This document shows, one piece after another, positions 1 to 4,383 of a stretch of 6,452 nt of DNA. Positions within the stretch are counted from its first letter, which is position 1, and each line of letters starts with the position of its first letter. This DNA comes from Desulfobacterales bacterium (GTDB lineage Bacteria > Desulfobacterota > Desulfobulbia > Desulfobulbales > Desulfocapsaceae), in contig JABDPQ010000114.1 in NCBI GenBank assembly GCA_013042695.1, positions 1-6,452 on the forward strand. The letters run 5' to 3'. Under the pieces are notes generated by a model, which saw only the letters and a list, made by a program, of their open reading frames with translations, had not been told where the DNA came from and did no database searches. The translations under genes and the position numbers were made by a program.

Positions 1-52
1 CATATTCGGTGATTGGAACCATAATATCACGGATTTGTTTATTCAGCGGCAT
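1..52 (-). CDS. N-terminus of a probable CBS-domain protein, 3' end beyond window
   Basis: Only 17 codons are visible: MPLNKQIRDIMVPITEY, open to the window edge. The start is supported by AGGGA 5 nt upstream and by the tight 48-nt spacing in the same direction. The pattern 'I-R-D-I-M-V-P-I-x-E-Y' is the usual opening of a CBS domain (V.DIMV....), where the Met-Val turn begins the first strand. CBS pairs commonly bind adenine nucleotides and regulate transporters or enzymes, so a regulatory role for this operon is possible. With 17 residues the family call is tentative, but that a gene starts here is likely. Confidence 0.6.
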   Translation of the reverse strand, partial: MPLNKQIRDIMVPITEY

Positions 53-100
53 ATCTTTCCCTTACTGCCAAGCGATTTAGATTTATGGTGAAGTAACTTA
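53..100 (-). promoter_or_regulatory. 48-nt spacer with ribosome binding site of the next gene
   Basis: Between the stop of the binding-protein-like gene and the next ATG the minus strand holds GTAAGGGAAAGAT immediately before the ATG at 52-50, i.e. AGGGA with 5 nt spacing. No hairpin or T-run is seen, so transcription probably continues into the next gene. Confidence 0.55.
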
Positions 101-1006
101 TTACACGGTTAACGAGGAGCTAAGACCATGGTTCTCGTATATCTCCATGGCTTCATTTGAAATGAGAAATTTCAGAAGTTTACTCCCCCAAACTCCACCG
201 TCACCAATCAACCCTATGGATGTTTCACCCACTATGTTGCCTGGTAAGGGAATAGGAGCATTAACGCTCCCACCAAGGGGAACAATGTCAAAATTATCCG
301 GGAAAATTCGTACGTACCGAAGAGCAAGATGAAAAAAGACTATTGCAACATCTACCAACCCATCAGCTATAGCCTGTGGCGCTTCTCGATGATGAATATA
401 TTCACCAAAGACTACTTGACCTCGCGAAATCTTATTTTGTAAAAAATCTTTGTTAGTATTCTGTTCTGATACCAGCGCCTTCAACGTATTATAATAAGCC
501 GAATAACTAGCTTTCTCTCTGTCAGGATGGGACATGAAGAGCCTTATGTTCTCATCTGTGATATCAGCTGCTTCTGATATATGCTTAGGATTACCCTTCT
601 TGACCAATAAAACATTACCTCGATTCTGGACAAAAGGAATATGCTCAGACATAAAACCTTCGTTAATGAGTCTGTCTAAAATGTTTGGAGGGCTTATGAA
701 AACATGCGGCTTCACATTGATTGACAGATTGCCGAGCTGCAACCCTCCAGTTTTAAGCATATTTACAATTGGCCCCGGTGGCGTTGTCACATAAAAAATA
801 TCCGACAACTTCTCATTTTGTTGAGCAAATAAGTCTAAACATTCTCTTAGAGCCATATGGTGATTTCCATCAGAGAAAACAATAACTTGGGCTTTTACAG
901 GGTCACCATGAAAATCCAAACAAATGTTTGAGCCAGGGTGAGACCACTGAAAAAAATCACGACTTCTACCTACTTTCTCTTCAGGCCATTCCAGATGAAA
1001 TTTCAT
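101..1006 (-). CDS. Signal-less PBP type II (ModA-like) substrate-binding-domain protein
   Basis: 301 residues that look like a type II periplasmic-binding-protein fold, closest in feel to the ModA/extracellular solute-binding group. Visible: a first strand and loop VIVFSDGNHHMALRE (41-55); KPHVFISPPNILDRLINEG (99-117), resembling the 'DVFISA...LdkL...G' segment of ModA-like proteins; FVQNRGNVLLVKKGNPKHI (125-143), like the 'fa.N.lvlvv.kgNp..i' strand; and GEYIHHREAPQAIADGLVDVAIVFFHLAL (201-229), the second-lobe ligand region. The N-terminus (MKFHLEWPEEKVGRSRDFF) is charged, with no signal peptide or membrane segment, so it should stay in the cytoplasm. No alternative start exists upstream: the frame meets TGA at 1054-1052. 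The ribosome binding site is weak (GAGA about 10 nt before the ATG), so translation may depend on coupling with tctA, 34 nt upstream. It appears more AT-rich than the tct genes. Function unknown; a cytoplasmic ligand sensor or carrier is inference. Confidence 0.8.
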   Translation of the reverse strand: MKFHLEWPEEKVGRSRDFFQWSHPGSNICLDFHGDPVKAQVIVFSDGNHHMALRECLDLFAQQNEKLSDIFYVTTPPGPIVNMLKTGGLQLGNLSINVKPHVFISPPNILDRLINEGFMSEHIPFVQNRGNVLLVKKGNPKHISEAADITDENIRLFMSHPDREKASYSAYYNTLKALVSEQNTNKDFLQNKISRGQVVFGEYIHHREAPQAIADGLVDVAIVFFHLALRYVRIFPDNFDIVPLGGSVNAPIPLPGNIVGETSIGLIGDGGVWGSKLLKFLISNEAMEIYENHGLSSSLTV

Positions 1007-1040
1007 CGTTAGATTTCTCGGGGCTAGTGTTAAACGGTGA

Positions 1041-2531
1041 TTAGGTCTTTTTCACTGTTGCTATCGCAGTCCTGACGATGACATAAAGTGTAATCAGCAG
1101 CAATACTATCGCTACAGGGCGGGTAAAAATCATGTAAGGATTCTGTTCTGAGGATATAATTAATTGTTGAAGTGCCGTCTCCCAGATCGGAGCAAGAATG
1201 AAACCGATGATAAAACAGATATGGGAGAATTTAAATTTTCTCATAAAGTAGGCCAGAAAGGCGAAAAAGAGCATAAGGCCAACGTCGAAAATTGAGTATT
1301 GCGCCAGGTATGCTCCCATAAGACAGGTGAAGATGATAATGGGGTAGAGAATTACTGCCGGAGTCTGCACCAGTTTACAAAATGTCTTCAACCCAATACG
1401 ACCTACTCCCAGCAAAAAGAGATTGGCAATAATAAGACTCCCATATATCGAATAGATAAATTGGGCATTCTCTTCAAACATCAAAGGACCGGGAATCATG
1501 CCGTGTATCACAAAAGCACCGATTAACATTGCTGCCGCAACATTTCCAGGGATCCCCAAGGTAAATAACGGGATCAGGCTTGCACCGACAACAGCACTGT
1601 TTGCAGCTTCTGAGGCGGCGATACCTTCTAGTTTGCCTTTGCCGAATGAGTCTGGGTCATTTGATCTTTTTTTGGCCTGGTCGTAGGCGAAAAATGAAGC
1701 AACAGGGGCGCCAAGGCCAGGCAGTGCCCCAACTACGGTGCCAGAAACAGCAGAACGTATAATTGTTTTAAAACAACCACAATATTCTCGCCAGGAGATA
1801 AGGCGATCTTCTTTTTTTGTGGAAAATGTAAGCGTACAATCGACGTCGCCGAGTTTAATTCGTTGTTCCAATTGATTGATAATTTCTGAAAAAGCCAGCA
1901 TACCGATTCCTATTGGAATCAGTGAAATACCGCGTTCCAGCTGGTAAACGTCAAATGTCAATCTCGGCATCGCCGAAACTGGTTCCATGCCGATAGTACC
2001 GACAAGTATACCGAAGGTTGCCGCCATCAGACCTCGTAGAAGCGATGTCGTTCCCAATCCTGCAATAATAGTCATGGCTAAACAGATCAATGCAAAGATC
2101 TCAGGAGGTCCCATATACAATGCCACCGCTGCCAGAGGAGCTGCAACCAGGATGAGAACAAGGGTCGAAAAAGCATCGCCGGACACTGAGCCATAAAGGG
2201 CCATGCGCAGGGCTTTTTCACCCTTTCCTTGCTGAGCCAGTGGAAAACCATCCCACGTTGTCGCCGCTGCTTCAGGAGTTCCTGGTGTGTTGAGTAATAC
2301 GCCAGATATGGCCCCGCCAAAGAATGCCCCCTTGTTCAACCCAACCAGAAAGCCAATAGCTGCCATCGGCGACATATAATAGGACAACGGAATACAAAGG
2401 GCAATGGCCATAGGTCCATTGACGCCGGGAATTGCTCCCGCCATCATACCTGCGGTAACTCCGACTAACACGAAAAGTAGATTGGAGAGCTGCAGAGAAT
2501 CAATAAATCCGGCGAGGACCACTTCAAACAT
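1041..2531 (-). CDS. tctA: TctA-family large membrane subunit of the TTT transporter
   Basis: Main transport subunit, 496 residues, full length for the TctA (former DUF112) family, with about 12 hydrophobic segments. It moves the substrate across the inner membrane, in known members driven by an ion gradient. Two inverted-repeat-like halves are visible. Half one has GVTAGMMAGAIPGVNGP (24-40), LNKGAFFGGAISGVLLNTPG (65-84) and TTWDGFPLAQQGKGEKAL (91-108). Half two has VSGTVVGALPGLGAP (262-276), EGIAASEAANSAVVGA (302-317), IPLFTLGIPGNVAAAMLIGA (320-339) and GMIPGPLMF (344-352). These glycine/proline-rich loops are the family hallmark and are intact, so the protein should work. The start ATG at 2531-2529 has AAGGTGA about 5 nt upstream. 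It lies 24 nt after tctB and 34 nt before the binding-protein-like gene. No sign of frameshift or truncation. Confidence 0.96.
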   Translation of the reverse strand: MFEVVLAGFIDSLQLSNLLFVLVGVTAGMMAGAIPGVNGPMAIALCIPLSYYMSPMAAIGFLVGLNKGAFFGGAISGVLLNTPGTPEAAATTWDGFPLAQQGKGEKALRMALYGSVSGDAFSTLVLILVAAPLAAVALYMGPPEIFALICLAMTIIAGLGTTSLLRGLMAATFGILVGTIGMEPVSAMPRLTFDVYQLERGISLIPIGIGMLAFSEIINQLEQRIKLGDVDCTLTFSTKKEDRLISWREYCGCFKTIIRSAVSGTVVGALPGLGAPVASFFAYDQAKKRSNDPDSFGKGKLEGIAASEAANSAVVGASLIPLFTLGIPGNVAAAMLIGAFVIHGMIPGPLMFEENAQFIYSIYGSLIIANLFLLGVGRIGLKTFCKLVQTPAVILYPIIIFTCLMGAYLAQYSIFDVGLMLFFAFLAYFMRKFKFSHICFIIGFILAPIWETALQQLIISSEQNPYMIFTRPVAIVLLLITLYVIVRTAIATVKKT

Positions 2532-2555
2532 GAAGTCACCTTTAGCTTTGCTGGT

Positions 2556-3050
2556 TTAGGGCATTGGGACGCCTAATCCATAACGAATGGCCACATAAAT
2601 AAGGCCCACTGGAAGTACCGCCACGAGGATCAGCTGAACAGGTTTCCGTTGTCCGCACAACCACTGGAGAATGAACATAAAAATGATCCCGGTTAGTATG
2701 AAACCCAAATCGTACGGTAAAAAACCCAATCTTTTCATAATTGGCATCAGCAGAAAACTGGGCACCATGAAAAGTAACAGATGGTTTAGATGAACCCGGT
2801 CGACGGGACTTTTATCAGGGATCCGATCCTGATTCTCCCGTTTGGCTCGAAAATAAGAGAGAACATTTGGCAGAAGAGCGACAAGTGATAGAAAGAGGAT
2901 TATAGAGACCGCTACATTAGGCACAAGCGACCCGGGAACACCGTAGCCTGGGTACTCAGGGGTATAGGCGGGAATAACCCAGACAAGAAAGAGTACACAC
3001 GTCAGCACAATTCCACTGAATAACAGATTGTCTCTCTGCGTTGCAGTCAT
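2556..3050 (-). CDS. tctB: TctB-family small membrane subunit of the TTT transporter
   Basis: Small integral membrane subunit of the tripartite tricarboxylate transporter, pairing with TctA in the inner membrane. With the preferred ATG at 3050 it is 164 residues (MTATQRDN...), a usual length for TctB. Hydrophobic segments lie at about 10-27, 41-61, 89-104, 111-130 and 138-154, i.e. four to five membrane spans. A charged cytoplasmic-type loop (FRAKRENQDRIPDKSPVDR) follows the second. The end ...IYVAIRYGLGVPMP matches the typical TctB C-terminus, a last helix followed by GVPLP-like residues. TctB is poorly conserved, and its role is thought to be supportive. A longer start at 3062 (168 residues, MEDFM...) is possible but has no ribosome binding site. 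It ends 24 nt before tctA and both are surely co-transcribed. Confidence 0.9.
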   Translation of the reverse strand: MTATQRDNLLFSGIVLTCVLFLVWVIPAYTPEYPGYGVPGSLVPNVAVSIILFLSLVALLPNVLSYFRAKRENQDRIPDKSPVDRVHLNHLLLFMVPSFLLMPIMKRLGFLPYDLGFILTGIIFMFILQWLCGQRKPVQLILVAVLPVGLIYVAIRYGLGVPMP

Positions 3051-3061
3051 GAAATCCTCCA
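3051..3061 (-). promoter_or_regulatory. Ribosome binding site that decides the tctB start
   Basis: The minus strand reads TGGAGGATTTC directly before the ATG at 3050-3048, giving GGAGG 5 nt from the start. The upstream in-frame ATG (3062-3060) overlaps this Shine-Dalgarno and has nothing similar in front of it (GCAGAACTCA), so it is unlikely to be used. A short GCGC/GCGC inverted repeat (3071-3074, 3082-3085) lies just upstream and might modulate access. Confidence 0.75.
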
Positions 3062-3142
3062 TTGAGTTCTGCGCTTTGCTGGCGCTAAGTCTCAGAGGTA
3101 GAAACGATCAAGTTAGAGCGAAATGCTTACTCCAGCACCTTA

Positions 3143-3193
3143 AAAGGACTGCCGCAGGGGTGCTGCTTGCACTAACTTCCCTGCGGCAGTTTT
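3143..3193 (-). terminator. Stem-loop between tctC and tctB, possible partial terminator or mRNA stabiliser
   Basis: Perfect 12-bp inverted repeat: ACTGCCGCAGGG at 3148-3159 and CCCTGCGGCAGT at 3179-3190, about 22 nt after the tctC stop. The 19-nt loop holds a second small hairpin (GTGC 3160-3163, GCAC 3169-3172). On the minus strand the stem is preceded by AAA and followed by CCTTTT, so the run of U is short and interrupted. This fits an attenuating terminator, or a 3'-end block against RNases, that gives more tctC than tctBA message. Such structures behind binding-protein genes are well known in transporter operons. The structure is seen directly; the degree of termination is inference. Confidence 0.6.
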
Positions 3194-3212
3194 GATGTGA
3201 TAGTGATAAGGA

Positions 3213-4199
3213 TTATTTCTTCTTCATTCCTGCAGCCTGAGCACCGAAACGATCATACGCTTTCATCATGTATTCCTCTGCGTAAGGACGACCATAGGTA
3301 ACCGGACCCATTTTTAGTTTTACTGCAACAAATTCACGAAAAGCCTCATCATCAGCCAGTTTTGCCATCGCTTCCTCCAGACCAGCCAAGGTAGCCTCGG
3401 GAAGTCCTTTCGGCCCTATCAAAGCGATAAACATCTCAACTGATTCATCCCACCCCTGCTCTTTCAAAGTCGGAACGTCGGGAAAGTCTTTGAGCTGCGG
3501 TGGTGCGACCAGACGTGTCGGCGTCGAAGCGGCAAGCAGGGTTAATTTCTGAGGTACATAGCCAAAAAGGATTGCACCTAAATGACCAAGATCAGCATGG
3601 CCGCCAAGAACTGCTGAGATAATCGAGGGGCCACCCTGGCTCGGCATAAACGAAAGCTTCACACCTTCCTTTGCCGCAATACGCGTCAACACATCCCGGT
3701 CGTCTGATCCCTGGAACATATAGGTGAGGCCTTTACCTTCTTTTTTTGCCCAGGCAAAAGCATCCCCAAGTGTTTTCCACGGGCGATCAGGACGACAGAC
3801 AACACCGCTTTGGTTCAGGCCCAGCTTGGAAATAAAAGTAAAGTCTTCAAACTTGTAGTTCGTCTTGACGTAATGGGGTGTATACGTATAGGCCGCGGTG
3901 GCACCAATGCCCAAGGTATAACCATCTGGTTTGGCCCTGGAAAGTTCGGCAGCCATGACGCTGCCATGGGAACCTCCCGGATTATTGGATACCAGTACTG
4001 GTTGACCGAGCTCGTTTTTCAATTCTTCCGCCACTTTCCTCGCCAACAGGTCGATCTGAGCTCCTGGCTTGACCATGGTAAGCATCTTGATTGGGCGACT
4101 CGGATAGTCTGCTGCAAATACTGGCTGGGCGACAAATGCGCAAACTAACATGAAGCTGATCAGCAAAGCTACTAACAGGTTTCTTCTTAGGCTGTACAT
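3213..4199 (-). CDS. tctC: TctC/Bug-family periplasmic binding protein of a tripartite tricarboxylate transporter
   Basis: Extracytoplasmic solute receptor of the TTT system, 328 residues, normal for the family. It should bind its ligand in the periplasm and hand it to TctA/TctB. A Sec signal peptide is clear: MYSLRRN, a hydrophobic core of about 8-24, and a likely cut after A29 (VFA/ADYPS). There is no lipobox. The mature N-terminus has the Bug pattern YPSRPIKML, the first ligand loop KPGAQIDLLAR (44-54, D50 being the usual aspartate), GQPVLVSNNPGGSHGS (65-80) and AKPDGYTLG (89-97). The second lobe has SQGGPSIISAVLGGHAD (187-203) and DFPDVPTLKEQG (238-249). The loop reads KPGAQID rather than the commoner GGxxD form, so the ligand may differ from citrate or tricarballylate. 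A strong ribosome binding site supports the ATG. It lies 162 nt upstream of tctB with a stem-loop between. Family certain; substrate unknown. Confidence 0.95.
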   Translation of the reverse strand: MYSLRRNLLVALLISFMLVCAFVAQPVFAADYPSRPIKMLTMVKPGAQIDLLARKVAEELKNELGQPVLVSNNPGGSHGSVMAAELSRAKPDGYTLGIGATAAYTYTPHYVKTNYKFEDFTFISKLGLNQSGVVCRPDRPWKTLGDAFAWAKKEGKGLTYMFQGSDDRDVLTRIAAKEGVKLSFMPSQGGPSIISAVLGGHADLGHLGAILFGYVPQKLTLLAASTPTRLVAPPQLKDFPDVPTLKEQGWDESVEMFIALIGPKGLPEATLAGLEEAMAKLADDEAFREFVAVKLKMGPVTYGRPYAEEYMMKAYDRFGAQAAGMKKK

Positions 4200-4206
4200 G
4201 ATCTTT

Positions 4207-4212
4207 CTCCTT
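4207..4212 (-). promoter_or_regulatory. Ribosome binding site of tctC
   Basis: The minus strand reads AAGGAG here, 7 nt before the ATG at 4199-4197. This is a near-consensus Shine-Dalgarno at ideal spacing, the strongest in the window together with that of tctB. It fixes the tctC start and fits high expression of a binding protein. Confidence 0.85.
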
Positions 4213-4261
4213 TGGCTGTGGAAAGTTAATGTTTGTTACTCGAAGAGAGGCAGAGCAACAC

Positions 4262-4279
4262 AATCAATAAGAATCAATA
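4262..4279. repeat. Direct repeat AATCAATA x2, 10-bp period
   Basis: Two exact copies of AATCAATA start 10 bp apart, about one helical turn, with the near copy 63 nt upstream of the tctC ATG. The second copy overlaps the left arm of the AGAATC/GATTCT inverted repeat. Same-face direct repeats of this spacing are the typical binding pattern of OmpR-family response regulators, and the classical tctCBA operon of Salmonella is controlled by the OmpR-type regulator TctD. No such regulator is visible in this window, so an operator role is inference. In AT-rich DNA an 8-bp repeat can also arise by chance. Confidence 0.3.
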
Positions 4280-4383
4280 CTCGATTCTGTATAGTTTCTA
4301 CCAATAGTTCCAACCCAAAGACTATCGCTTGGGCGATAATTTTTTAAAAACCCTCCCTTTCATTCTATTGAACTATTTCAAAT

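Larger units (their letters stand above)
4200..4383 (-). promoter_or_regulatory. Intergenic region upstream of tctC (possible promoter/operator)
   Basis: This 184-nt gap between the hydrolase stop and the tctC start is the longest non-coding stretch in the window and is AT-rich. It holds the tctC ribosome binding site (4207-4212), a direct repeat AATCAATA at 4262-4269 and 4272-4279 (plus-strand reading), a 6-bp inverted repeat AGAATC/GATTCT at 4270-4275 and 4283-4288, a small hairpin TATCGC/GCGATA at 4323-4328 and 4333-4338, and a short inverted repeat TTGAA/TTCAA at 4368-4381 next to the hydrolase stop. I could not find a convincing -35/-10 pair: TATACA (minus strand, 4293-4288) is a possible -10 but has no good -35 at 16-18 nt. 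A promoter here is plausible from gap length and position only. Confidence 0.35.

Noticed and set aside
2087..2320. 77-codon minus-strand open frame inside tctA
   Set aside because: A shifted frame of tctA, whose own frame carries intact family motifs through the whole stretch.
3810..4148. 112-codon plus-strand open frame
   Set aside because: Antisense to the tctC signal and ligand-loop region, which is clearly coding on the minus strand.
3982..4263. 93-codon minus-strand open frame overlapping the tctC start
   Set aside because: Overlaps tctC in another frame, has no ribosome binding site comparable to the tctC one, and the translated sequence looks like a frame-shifted tctC start.
4288..4317. 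Possible sigma-70 promoter using TATACA as -10 upstream of tctC
   Set aside because: The only TTG-like hexamer (TTGGAA) is 14 nt away, too short, and nothing suitable lies at 16-18 nt. A sigma-54 GG/GC pair with the right spacing was also not found.
4323..4350. Intrinsic terminator of the hydrolase gene on the minus strand
   Set aside because: In that direction the A/T-run comes before the hairpin and the bases after it (GTCTTTGGG) are not a U-run.
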